Origin: Bacillota bacterium
Lineage (GTDB): Bacteria; Bacillota; Clostridia; Lachnospirales; Lachnospiraceae
DNA length: 64,000 nt
Direction of reading: 5' to 3'
Assembly (NCBI GenBank): GCA_023386815.1
Contig: JAEWIZ010000001.1
Location: 62,001-126,000, forward strand
A program made the translations under genes and the position numbers. The notes beneath the pieces were generated by a model. The model had not been told where the DNA came from. It saw only the letters and a list, made by a program, of their open reading frames with translations, and made no database searches. The first letter of the stretch is position 1. Each line of letters begins with the position of its first letter. Positions 16,958 to 25,081 of the stretch are shown here, in pieces.

Positions 16958-18106
16958 ATGAAGATTTTCAGAGCAGGAATTATAGGAACGGGGTTTATCG
17001 GCAAGGTTCACATTGAAACACTGCGCCGGTTGGGAAATGTGGAGGTTGTAGCATTAGCAGATAAATTCAATGCTGATAAAACCGCCGAGGAGCTGAACGT
17101 ACCAAATTATTTTTCAGACTACAAAGAAATGATTGACACAATGAAGCTTGACACTGTACATATCTGTACTCCAAACAACACCCATTATGACATTGCAATG
17201 TATGCCATGGATCATGGGGTAAATGTACTCTGTGAAAAACCCATGTGTACCACCATTGACGAGGCGAAACAGCTTGTAGCAAAAGCAAAGGAAACCGGAT
17301 TGGTGGGTGCTATCAATTTTCATAACCGATTCTATCCCATGAACAATCACTTAAAAAATATAATCAAGGACGGTGAATTGGGTGATATTTTCTCAATTAC
17401 TGGAAGCTACACTCAGGACTGGCTTTTGTACAACACAGATTACAGTTGGCGTTTAAATTCCACAGAATCAGGACGGACTCGGGCAGTATCAGACATCGGC
17501 TCCCACTGGATGGATTTGGCGGAATATGTTACGGGTCAGAAAATTGTTGCTGTTAACGCTGATTTCTCAACAATTCACAAGAACCGTAAAAAGCCTAAGG
17601 GCGTAGTATTAGCATATTCTGATAATAAGTTCGGGGAAGAGGATTACGAGGATGTTCCCATTGATACCGAGGATAATGCCAATGTCATGTTCCGCTTCAG
17701 TAACGGAGCAAAGGGAACTGCTTTCTTTTCCCAGGTTATCGCAGGAAAATCCGTTGCCATTGATTTATTAATCGGCGGCTATAATAAGTCGGCTCAGTGG
17801 AACAGCGAAAACTGCAACGCTCTTATGATTGGAAATAGGGATAGCCATACTGCATTTGTTGAAAAGGGAATATCAACCGTTCATCCTAATACTAAACCTT
17901 TAATCGCTTATCCCTTTGGTCACTTAGAAGGCTTTCCGGATGCATTTAAGCAGTGTTTTAAAAGCGTATATTCAAGCATCGGAAATGCTGGTTCAGGACA
18001 TGAACACGCAACCTTTGAAGACGGGCTGCACGAAATGATTCTATGTGAAAAAATTTATGAAAGCAATCAGATTCAGGGTTGGGTTAATATAGCTGACGAA
18101 GAATAA
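16958..18106 (+). CDS. Gfo/Idh/MocA-family NAD(P)-dependent sugar dehydrogenase
   Basis: This 382-aa oxidoreductase has an N-terminal Rossmann domain (GIIGTGFIGKVH at 7-18, then CTPNNTHYD near 70), the catalytic EKP motif (CEKPMCT near 93) and a C-terminal alpha/beta domain with GSHWMDLAEY near 180 carrying the conserved His. It oxidises or reduces a sugar hydroxyl, often at C3. AAAGGGAGG precedes the ATG. It is last in the operon, followed by a strong terminator. With the two TIM-barrel isomerases it suggests a keto-sugar intermediate. Confidence 0.87.
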   Translation: MKIFRAGIIGTGFIGKVHIETLRRLGNVEVVALADKFNADKTAEELNVPNYFSDYKEMIDTMKLDTVHICTPNNTHYDIAMYAMDHGVNVLCEKPMCTTIDEAKQLVAKAKETGLVGAINFHNRFYPMNNHLKNIIKDGELGDIFSITGSYTQDWLLYNTDYSWRLNSTESGRTRAVSDIGSHWMDLAEYVTGQKIVAVNADFSTIHKNRKKPKGVVLAYSDNKFGEEDYEDVPIDTEDNANVMFRFSNGAKGTAFFSQVIAGKSVAIDLLIGGYNKSAQWNSENCNALMIGNRDSHTAFVEKGISTVHPNTKPLIAYPFGHLEGFPDAFKQCFKSVYSSIGNAGSGHEHATFEDGLHEMILCEKIYESNQIQGWVNIADEE

Positions 18107-18136
18107 TACTTAAAATTATATGCCTCTTTGATTACA

Positions 18137-18168
18137 GGTATGCCCTCCGATCGTTTCGTGGGCATACC
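18137..18168 (+). terminator. Rho-independent terminator of the plus-strand sugar operon
   Basis: GGTATGCCC pairs with GGGCATACC (9 bp), with a 14-nt loop and eight T after it. It lies 31 nt downstream of the dehydrogenase stop. Confidence 0.92.
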
Positions 18169-18209
18169 CTTTTTTTACTCATTTTCATTTATTACAAAGG
18201 AGAAAGATA

Positions 18210-19946
18210 ATGGCATTATTAAAAAACAGTAAAATGTCCGTAAAGCTTTGTGTTATGATTTTACCCCTTTTCATGGTTTTAATATATATTCTATATCAAT
18301 TTTCTTATCAGATGAACATGTTAAATCATGAAGCAAAGACAACTTATTACAACACTTTATATATAAACTCTTCCCTGCTTTTGAATGCTGATAGAGATTT
18401 TTACGCTGCTACACTTGCAGAAAGATCTCTGATGGAAGGTGGTGAGTCACTGGATAAAAGCACGAAAGAGCGATATTTAAACACCTATAACGAAAACTGT
18501 TCCAAGATTATGGATAGTATTTCAAAGGTAGATTCGAGTCTTAAGTCCAATCAAGAGCTCTACTCAGAGTTTAAGCATTCAAAGACACAACTTTCCATGT
18601 CACATCTGTGCGAGCAATTCACTCAACAGTTTAAAGAATGGCAGGCTGCCTATGATCCCAATACCGGAAGCGGTTTTATTATAGCTAAGAATGCCATGTT
18701 TGACGGTATCCGTGACGAAATAAAAACTATGACAGAGTTGCTTGACGAGTATAGCACTCAGACTGAAGCTGACATGCAGCATTACATCAATACAATGGTA
18801 TGGAAGCTCCTCGCTCTTTTTGCCTCGGCTCTTCTCATTGTAGCCTTTCTATGCTTATATATGGCTCGCTTTATTATTTCCGGTATGAAAGGAATAACCG
18901 GTAATATGAATTTACTCTCAGAAAATGATTTATCCTTTGTCCCTTACCGTATCGTCAGCAAGGATGAACTTGGGGTTCTCTCCCGTTCCGTCATAACTTT
19001 GGTGGACTCCTGGCGTAGTATTACCAGCAAATTAATCCATACCTCTGACTATTTATCAAGTTCTTCTGCTTCGATGAAATATGCCACTGATGAAGTCAAC
19101 AACTCTGTTCATGAGATTTCAAAAACGATTGAGGATATTGCACAGGGAGCAGCCAGTCAGGCAGAGGATACACAAAAACTGGTGGATGAAATCAATAGCC
19201 TGGATGAGGCTATCCAAACGAACACCGCTAGTACGAAGGAATTATCCCAAACTGCTTCTAAAATTATTACCGTCAGCCAGGAGGGATTGGAGACAGTAAA
19301 CCATCTGGATAAAATTAACCTAAAAAGCCGGCTTGCCTTTCAATCAATCTTTCAAACAATTGATATCGCCAATAATAACGCATGTAAAATCGTTGAAACT
19401 TCAGGCCTTATTGCCAATATTGCGGAGCAAATCAACCTAATCTCACTCAACGCCTCCATTGAAGCAGCTAGAGCCGGAGATGCTGGAAAAGGCTTTGCAG
19501 TCATAGCCGGGGAAATACATAAGCTTTCCGAACAGACAACGATCTCCACCTCAGTGATTGACCAGATGCTGAACGAAATTAAGGATAACATCCAGTATGC
19601 CAGTCTCCAAAGTAAAGAAGTAGAAAGCGTTGTAGAACTGCAGACCATCAGCATCACTGATACCAAAAACAAATATCAGTCAATCGTCAGTTTTATTGAT
19701 CTGATCCACAAAGAAATCGATGCCCTCGAAACCGTCTCCAAAAAATTGGAACAGAATCGTCGGGTGATTAGTGAATTCATCACCGATGTATCTGCGGTTT
19801 CAGAAGAATATGCGGCTAGCACTGAGGAAACTGCGGCTGCAACACAGCAGGTTATGTCTTCTATGGCGGGAATCAATGTAATTGGATCTGAAATTGATGA
19901 ATTAGTTACGGAGTTAAAGATCATTATAGATCGCTTCTCACTGTAA
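18210..19946 (+). CDS. Methyl-accepting chemotaxis protein (4-helix-bundle sensor)
   Basis: This 578-aa receptor has a transmembrane helix at about 10-30, an extracellular alpha-helical sensor domain of about 160 residues, a second helix at about 198-220, a HAMP segment, then the cytoplasmic signalling coiled coil. The signalling tip reads [19 protein letters not shown] near 408, followed by [20 protein letters not shown]-terminal [10 protein letters not shown] stretch is a possible methylation region. It is a single gene with a GGAG site, placed right after the sugar operon; a link to that sugar is possible but unproven. Confidence 0.92.
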   Translation: MALLKNSKMSVKLCVMILPLFMVLIYILYQFSYQMNMLNHEAKTTYYNTLYINSSLLLNADRDFYAATLAERSLMEGGESLDKSTKERYLNTYNENCSKIMDSISKVDSSLKSNQELYSEFKHSKTQLSMSHLCEQFTQQFKEWQAAYDPNTGSGFIIAKNAMFDGIRDEIKTMTELLDEYSTQTEADMQHYINTMVWKLLALFASALLIVAFLCLYMARFIISGMKGITGNMNLLSENDLSFVPYRIVSKDELGVLSRSVITLVDSWRSITSKLIHTSDYLSSSSASMKYATDEVNNSVHEISKTIEDIAQGAASQAEDTQKLVDEINSLDEAIQTNTASTKELSQTASKIITVSQEGLETVNHLDKINLKSRLAFQSIFQTIDIANNNACKIVETSGLIANIAEQINLISLNASIEAARAGDAGKGFAVIAGEIHKLSEQTTISTSVIDQMLNEIKDNIQYASLQSKEVESVVELQTISITDTKNKYQSIVSFIDLIHKEIDALETVSKKLEQNRRVISEFITDVSAVSEEYAASTEETAAATQQVMSSMAGINVIGSEIDELVTELKIIIDRFSL

Positions 19947-19977
19947 TTGCTTTAAAATGATAATTATGTGCTGAAAA

Positions 19978-20023
19978 CAGACCTGAGACAGGACATCTTC
20001 TACGAAAATCCTGTCTAGGTCTG
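19978..20023. repeat. Hairpin family copy 1 (bidirectional terminator)
   Basis: A long stem CAGACCT-G-AGACAGGA with TCCTGTCTAGGTCTG has a single bulged G. It lies between the convergent chemoreceptor and CPBP protease genes and is flanked by A and T runs on both sides. The outer motif AGACCTGAG...CTAGGTCT recurs at 21542 and 23703. Confidence 0.75.
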
Positions 20024-20055
20024 TTTTAAAGATAATATATTGGAGCATATCTTCC

Positions 20056-20820
20056 CTATTCACTAACACTTGCCAGTACTGGCATCTCTTCCACGCTTTT
20101 TCTCCAGATAAGAATAGCATATACCAATAAAATGCCTACCTGAATTCCAAGAATAATCAAAGCCTTACTATCAAGAGTATCACTGGTCGTACTGGAAATG
20201 AAATCATGAGCAGCATGCCAAATGATTACAAACCAAAGACTTTTTGTAATACATACAATCTCCGCAAGAACAAATCCTACTAAAAAAGCAAACGTCATTT
20301 GTAAAATAAGATATAAAGTACTCTTTCCATTAAGAGCATTCACGATATGCAGCCCACCAAAAATAACAGCTGACCATATAATAGCTTTTTTTCTACCTTT
20401 CATCTCCATGGGCTTAAGCGAAAGTCCTCTAAAATAAATTTCTTCATTAAAGCCGACTGCAATAGTGAAACACGCCAATATAACATACTGTAATGCTGTA
20501 ATTTTAGAGCTGAAACCATATAAAGCAATCGGAATAATTTCTATAATCACCAATGGAGCATACCATAAGACCTTATGATGAAACTCTTTCGAAGTGATTT
20601 GAAATCCATAGTCAGCAAGTCTATACTGTGATCTTATCATAATAACAATTCCAAGCAGTACTGAAACAATTAAAAAGATTGTTGTTACAATCAGCTGTTG
20701 TTCCTCTTCTAATCCAATAATCTGAGGTATGGCAGTTCCCAATGCTGTCATAAAGGTACACAGTAGTCCAAAGAAAAACACACTACGATAGGGATGTTTT
20801 TGTGAAAATGATTGTTTCAT
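20056..20820 (-). CDS. CPBP-family intramembrane metalloprotease (CAAX/bacteriocin-processing type)
   Basis: This 254-aa integral membrane protein has about seven helices. The abortive-infection/CAAX motifs are present: NEEIYFRG near 144 (EExxxR), FGGLHI near 174 (FxxxH) and WHAAHDF near 222. Such proteins cleave prenylated or peptide substrates within the membrane or provide bacteriocin self-immunity; the substrate here is unknown. Its ATG overlaps the stop of the upstream tetR gene by 4 nt, so the two are co-transcribed and the TetR protein very likely controls it. Confidence 0.85.
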   Translation of the reverse strand: MKQSFSQKHPYRSVFFFGLLCTFMTALGTAIPQIIGLEEEQQLIVTTIFLIVSVLLGIVIMIRSQYRLADYGFQITSKEFHHKVLWYAPLVIIEIIPIALYGFSSKITALQYVILACFTIAVGFNEEIYFRGLSLKPMEMKGRKKAIIWSAVIFGGLHIVNALNGKSTLYLILQMTFAFLVGFVLAEIVCITKSLWFVIIWHAAHDFISSTTSDTLDSKALIILGIQVGILLVYAILIWRKSVEEMPVLASVSE

Positions 20821-21401
20821 TTATTACTTTCCTCCTCTTTCTTTAATTTATATAATAACCCCATAAAGGAATTGTTTAATAATCTTCTATTTTCTTCCTC
20901 ACTGAATCGGCAGTTATTTGTCGCAAACATCGATGCGATACCATGAGTCGTGAGCCACACACCTGTGTATAGCTCCTGAGCTGATTTTTCGTTTAACCCA
21001 GTTAGTTGGCATAACATCTGGATAACCTCCCCATCACCCTCCGTAGCTCCTACAATATCCATCATGCTTTGCTTATTGAATGCGTCTGTCATAAATAGTA
21101 GCTGAAACAGGTTTTTTTCTTCCCTCGCAAAATCAATATAAGTAAGCCCCATGCAGAGGAATCCATCTGCGGCATTTTCCAGTGCACTTAACATTCGTTC
21201 GTTATATATGTCTTCAGCAGCATTATATATTGCTAATTTAAGCCCTTCCATAGTATTAAACTCTCGAAAAATGGGATGCACTGAGCAGCCTATTTCCTTT
21301 GCCAAGTCCCGTGCATTCAGGCTGTTAATACCTTTTTCTCTTACAATTCGCATGGCTGCATCCATAATCTCCTGTTTTGTAACTTTTATCTTAGGCGGCA
21401 T
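20817..21401 (-). CDS. TetR/AcrR-family repressor
   Basis: This 194-aa regulator has an N-terminal TetR helix-turn-helix (residues 9-55, ALREKGINSLNARDLAKE-like, with CSVHPIFREFNTMEGL as recognition helix) and a C-terminal ligand domain with a WLTTHGIASM motif near 150, as in the WHG-type TetR domain. GGAGG precedes the ATG at 21401. Two tandem palindromes overlap the start of its own transcript, indicating autorepression of the tetR-protease pair. The inducer is unknown. Confidence 0.88.
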   Translation of the reverse strand: MPPKIKVTKQEIMDAAMRIVREKGINSLNARDLAKEIGCSVHPIFREFNTMEGLKLAIYNAAEDIYNERMLSALENAADGFLCMGLTYIDFAREEKNLFQLLFMTDAFNKQSMMDIVGATEGDGEVIQMLCQLTGLNEKSAQELYTGVWLTTHGIASMFATNNCRFSEEENRRLLNNSFMGLLYKLKKEEESNK

Positions 21402-21421
21402 TTCATTCCTCCTTTTATAAA

Positions 21422-21447
21422 TAACATATGTTACCTAACACCTGTTA
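21422..21447. promoter_or_regulatory. Tandem TetR operators
   Basis: Two 12-bp palindromes of form TAACA-NN-TGTTA lie 2 bp apart: TAACATATGTTA (21422-21433, perfect) and TAACACCTGTTA (21436-21447). They sit just downstream of the -10 box of the tetR promoter, where a bound repressor would block the polymerase. Confidence 0.75.
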
Positions 21448-21450
21448 CTT

Positions 21451-21479
21451 ATTCTATCACTGGATATTTTATTTGTCAA
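21451..21479 (-). promoter_or_regulatory. Promoter of the tetR-CPBP protease operon
   Basis: TTGACA (21479-21474) and TAGAAT (21456-21451) are spaced by 17 nt on the minus strand. The expected start, near 21444, falls inside the tandem operators. Confidence 0.75.
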
Positions 21480-21541
21480 CTATCAATATTATGTCTGATA
21501 CACAAAATGAATCGCCATCGCTCTCTTCAACAACAAAAAAA

Positions 21542-21582
21542 CCAGACCTGAGGTAGTGCTATTAACCTCTGACTAGGTCTGG
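21542..21582. repeat. Hairpin family copy 2 (terminator of the AraC-family gene)
   Basis: CCAGACCT-GAGGT pairs with ACCTCTGACTAGGTCTGG through the conserved outer arm. On the minus strand a run of seven T follows, so it ends transcription of the AraC-type gene at 21646. It shares AGACCTGAG and CTAGGTCT with the copies at 19978 and 23703. Confidence 0.75.
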
Positions 21583-21645
21583 TTCTTCTATTTGGGTATT
21601 AATTTTATGGAGTTTGTTATCTCATCTCAGAGTTCTTTTCTAACG

Positions 21646-22503
21646 TTACTTTTTCTTAACAGGAATCCAAATTTCACTGTAATAATTTTCATCCTGATTA
21701 CCCTGCGAATAATCCTTCGTGTCGGTGTACATTTCAATATTATAACCTGCTGCAATTTCATAATCCTTGCAATTAGGTAGCCACTCCGAAAAGATTTTTT
21801 TATTCACATCTTGCAGAGATTTAGGCATGGCTCCCTTACAAGCAAAAACAGCCCATGTATGCTTTGGAATAATCTTTGTGATGCAAGCATCCGGTATTTC
21901 TATCGCCGGATTATAATTATCTGCAATCAAGTATACAAACTCATCCGAACTCATACCCTCATCGATGCATACTCCATACATTCCACATACGTATTTTCCC
22001 TTTCCTGCTTGATAATGTTCCTTCCAAAACTGCGGGATTTCTGTCGTTGCGCTATCGTATTTAAATACCTTTGATACGCCCATAACAGTAAAGGAATCTT
22101 TTTCAACAATTTTGTAATCCATAATATAACCGCCTTCCAATGAAAATTTGATTTTAAGCGGAGCAAACGACTTAATCATTGCTCCATCCTTTCGAACAGC
22201 AGTAGGTGTGACACCATGAAATCGAGTAAACGCTTTCGTAAAACTATCCGGTGAGTCATAACCATATTTCATTGCAATATCAATGATTTTTTCATCAGTA
22301 GAAACAAGCTCACTGCCGGCAAGAGTAAGCCTGCGTTGTCGAATATACTCTCCTAGTGTAAAACCACATAGCAATGCAAAACCTTTTTGAAAATAAAACG
22401 GGGACATATATGCTTTTTTTGCTATATTCTCTACCGCAATATCTTCCGTAATATTCTCCTCAATATAATTGATAACCTCACCAATTCTGTCAATCCATCC
22501 CAT
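21646..22503 (-). CDS. AraC-family regulator with GyrI-like effector-binding domain
   Basis: This 285-aa regulator has an N-terminal AraC double helix-turn-helix (residues 5-105, ending GYDSPDSFTKAFTRFHGVTP) followed by a BmrR/GyrI-like small-molecule-binding domain (about 130-285, starting MDYKIVEKDSFTVMG). Proteins of this build sense drugs or cationic dyes. The ATG at 22503 is chosen because GAGGTGA lies just ahead; an in-frame ATG and a GTG further up overlap that site. No target is evident; it may act on neighbouring resistance-type genes. Confidence 0.85.
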   Translation of the reverse strand: MGWIDRIGEVINYIEENITEDIAVENIAKKAYMSPFYFQKGFALLCGFTLGEYIRQRRLTLAGSELVSTDEKIIDIAMKYGYDSPDSFTKAFTRFHGVTPTAVRKDGAMIKSFAPLKIKFSLEGGYIMDYKIVEKDSFTVMGVSKVFKYDSATTEIPQFWKEHYQAGKGKYVCGMYGVCIDEGMSSDEFVYLIADNYNPAIEIPDACITKIIPKHTWAVFACKGAMPKSLQDVNKKIFSEWLPNCKDYEIAAGYNIEMYTDTKDYSQGNQDENYYSEIWIPVKKK

Positions 22504-22732
22504 AATCATCACCTCTGTTCATGTTTCTATTTTATCTCTACTCAAGCGTTTATTCCCGACTATTTGTGTTATGTTTTGTCTTGCCTAAATTATCTCGTTT
22601 GCCACAAAATCCATGTTTATGTTTTTAGCAATCTGCTCTTTCATAATTTCACCTCAAAAATTCTGATTTTTCATTGAATTATTATATAAATTTCCACCAA
22701 TAATGAATTAAATCATCTCAGCAAATTCGAGT

Positions 22733-23476
22733 CTATTGCTTCATTCCATAGAGCTTAAATGGATTATTTCTTAGCTCTCTTTCGTATATCCCCACTACAT
22801 CCCAAATGTCAAAGAACATGCATTTGCAATTTCCGATTACTCCTGTCTTTATCAGGCCTTTTCTATATGCCATTTCTTGAATTGTATACCAAGGCTTTAC
22901 CGGAGGTTCTCCCATTTCAATAACCCATTGTTCTGGCGGATAGATTTTGTTAACTTCATCTGATGGCCTAAAAATATCACGTATTTTCTCAGGAAGTAAA
23001 TCTTCAACATAATGCATTGCTGTTAAACTATATATATCAACGCCCAATAAGAGTGCTTTCCCACCATTTGAAATTAAATAAGTCAAGCCACTTTTACACA
23101 TATCTGCATTTTTTCCCCAGGCAGATATTGCGAAAACTCCATTACCAGTATAGACATCAGGCATACTCCGAAAGGTATCTGCAATTACCCCCATCGCAGT
23201 CCGTGTATTATCAGGTTCAAGAATTTTAATTTTACGAAATATTCCTAGCGTTTTATCGTTTTTTGAAACAGGCAATTCAGGACTTAAACGCAATGCTGGC
23301 ATAAATATACTTCCATCCTGACCAACCACTTCTTTTAACGCATCAATTACTGTCTTAGCCCCACCATCTACGATACCAAAACTGCTAAGAGAGCTATGTA
23401 CTTCCAGTTCCATTTCTTCCTTTATACCTAAATCTCTTAAACCCTCTATAATCTGTGGCTTAGTAATCATCATCAC
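22733..23476 (-). CDS. AAC(3)-family aminoglycoside N-acetyltransferase-like protein
   Basis: This 247-aa member of the Antibiotic_NAT family uses acetyl-CoA to acetylate an amine. VHSSLSSFGIVDGGAKTVIDAL near 27 is the family's CoA-binding N-terminal signature (shown here in full as the longest recognisable block), and AMHYVED near 153 holds the catalytic His/Glu region. At about 247 aa it is close to the usual 260-270 aa. GGAGG lies 7 nt before a GTG at 23476, with ATG codons at 23473 and 23470 as alternatives. Many family members have no proven drug activity, and a role in other metabolism (FrbF/YokD-like) is possible. Confidence 0.82.
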   Translation of the reverse strand: MMMITKPQIIEGLRDLGIKEEMELEVHSSLSSFGIVDGGAKTVIDALKEVVGQDGSIFMPALRLSPELPVSKNDKTLGIFRKIKILEPDNTRTAMGVIADTFRSMPDVYTGNGVFAISAWGKNADMCKSGLTYLISNGGKALLLGVDIYSLTAMHYVEDLLPEKIRDIFRPSDEVNKIYPPEQWVIEMGEPPVKPWYTIQEMAYRKGLIKTGVIGNCKCMFFDIWDVVGIYERELRNNPFKLYGMKQ

Positions 23477-23836
23477 TGCATTTCCTCCATGAATTCCGGC
23501 TTGTCAAAGCGCTATACAAATCAATCTTCCATCTTCTTGCAGCAATACCAAAATATTATTAAAATTATAACATCACGGGATAGGAATCTCAACCTTCCCA
23601 TACCATCAACTTCCAATTATTTAACAATAATCAAATTTTTGGTTAGACGCACTGCCAGCATTAGAGGCTACGCATGGCCGGGTCTCAAATGGGTAAAAAA
23701 ATAGACCTGAGACGGAGCGATAAACGCCCTATCTAGGTCTGAATTTTATTATTCTGTGAAGCTTTAATTATGCTGACGAGGATAATTGCGGTTGCCCTTT
23801 TGATTAAAAGACAGTATCCTAGCGGCAAAATTTCAA
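23477..23836. other. Intergenic gap with hairpin copy 3
   Basis: No supported gene lies in this 360-nt stretch. It holds the ribosome site and start region of the acetyltransferase gene at its left end and the third copy of the AGACCTGAG/CTAGGTCT hairpin at 23703-23740. Short open frames here lack ribosome sites and recognisable sequence. Confidence 0.55.
23703..23740. repeat. Hairpin family copy 3 (terminator of degV)
   Basis: AGACCT-G-AGA pairs with TCTAGGTCT, the inner part pairing poorly. On the minus strand seven T follow, so it can end degV transcription, about 97 nt after the stop codon. The outer arms match copies 1 and 2; the inner loop differs. Confidence 0.7.
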
Positions 23837-24673
23837 TTAATAAGCCACAATGATTCCACCATCATTTGCATAGAGTGAGCTCACACCAGCAGTATCTACA
23901 ATAAAGCAATCCTTAAAGGGAACTCTTTTCAATACTTCAGCCTTAAAAAACTCCGCTCTCTCCCTATTATTACAATGCGCAATACCAAGGATCTTTTCCG
24001 TAGGCTTAATGACATCGGCCTCAATGCATTTCGCCATCAGACTAACAGCCTTGGTAATTCCTCTCGCCTGATCAATCTTACAAATGGTACCTTCCGGTGT
24101 AGCTCCCATAACAGGTTTAATATTTAACGCACTTGCTAAAATTGCCTGAATACCATTCAATCTTCCGTTCTTACGCAGTGTATCTAAGGATTCCAACACA
24201 AACTTAGTCTTTAGTCCATCACGGAATGTATTAATCTTCTCAACTATGGATTCAAACGTTTGCTTTGCCTCTATTAACTCTTTTATCTTCATTGCAATAA
24301 GAACCTGCGCAACAGAAGCAGAGCGGGAATCAATAACCTCAATTTTCTTATCCGGGTGTTCTTCTTTATATAGTTTCTTTGCTAACTCTGCACTATTGTA
24401 GGAACCACTTAATTGAGATGATAGGGTAACGATATAAATATCTCCCTCAAAATCAAAATATTTCATATAATCCTCTGGAGATGGACATGCGGATTTCGGA
24501 CTATGGGGATATGCTTTTACTCTTTCCAAGAAATCCTTCTGGTTAAATGTATCGTCGTCAATAATTGAAACATCATCTACAATCAAAGTTAAAGGAACTA
24601 GCTTAAAATGTGGATCAGACTTCAACGCTTCCGGTAAATCTGTGCAGCTATCTCCTATAATTCTATATGACAT
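23837..24673 (-). CDS. DegV-family fatty-acid-binding protein (FakB-like)
   Basis: This 278-aa two-domain DegV protein binds a fatty acid and presents it to the kinase FakA, giving acyl phosphate for phospholipid synthesis. Signatures are GDSCTDLP at 7-14, TLSSQLSGSYNSA near 83, DSRSASVAQ near 114 and ESLDTLRKNGRL near 162 (the loop that contacts the lipid carboxylate). A GGAGG precedes the ATG. It is transcribed alone, from a promoter about 170 nt upstream. FakA is not in the window. Confidence 0.88.
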   Translation of the reverse strand: MSYRIIGDSCTDLPEALKSDPHFKLVPLTLIVDDVSIIDDDTFNQKDFLERVKAYPHSPKSACPSPEDYMKYFDFEGDIYIVTLSSQLSGSYNSAELAKKLYKEEHPDKKIEVIDSRSASVAQVLIAMKIKELIEAKQTFESIVEKINTFRDGLKTKFVLESLDTLRKNGRLNGIQAILASALNIKPVMGATPEGTICKIDQARGITKAVSLMAKCIEADVIKPTEKILGIAHCNNRERAEFFKAEVLKRVPFKDCFIVDTAGVSSLYANDGGIIVAY

Positions 24674-24835
24674 TCTTCATCCTCCTGTTCATGACATAAA
24701 CAAATTTATAAAACCACTATCTTTCTGTACTCGTAAGTGAAGTTTTAAGGTGTGCCTCATCGAGAATTTCCTGATATTGTATTTTTAGTCACATCATCAA
24801 GTTTCCGTACTATATTATATGGTTTTGATTACTAT

Positions 24836-24864
24836 ATAATATCATAAACATATCTCTATATCAA
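24836..24864 (-). promoter_or_regulatory. Promoter of degV
   Basis: TTGATA (24864-24859) and TATTAT (24841-24836) are spaced by 17 nt on the minus strand. The resulting leader would be about 155 nt, with no riboswitch recognised in it. Confidence 0.55.
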
Positions 24865-25002
24865 TAGCATTATTATTGTTAATAAAATTTTTAGAAAAAC
24901 TCACACAACTTCATTTACTATCAGTATTATTATTAACCATTTTTTATCTTGTAAACAAGTAAAACTTTCGTCTTAGAAGCTGAGGAATCAGAAAACATAA
25001 GA

Positions 25003-25047
25003 AAAGGATTCAAAACCGGAATTAGCTTCCAGACTTTGAATCCTTTT
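25003..25047 (-). terminator. Rho-independent terminator of htpG
   Basis: AAAGGATTCAAA and its perfect complement form a 12-bp stem, with TTTTC after it on the minus strand. It lies 35 nt after the htpG stop. Confidence 0.85.
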
Positions 25048-25081
25048 ATATAAAAGTTATTAAATTAGATCTATTACACTA

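Larger units (their letters stand above)
24674..25081. other. Intergenic gap with degV promoter and htpG terminator
   Basis: This AT-rich 408-nt gap has no supported gene. The degV promoter lies at 24836-24864 and the htpG terminator at 25003-25047. The remaining sequence, about 24870-25000, shows no recognisable structure. Confidence 0.55.
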
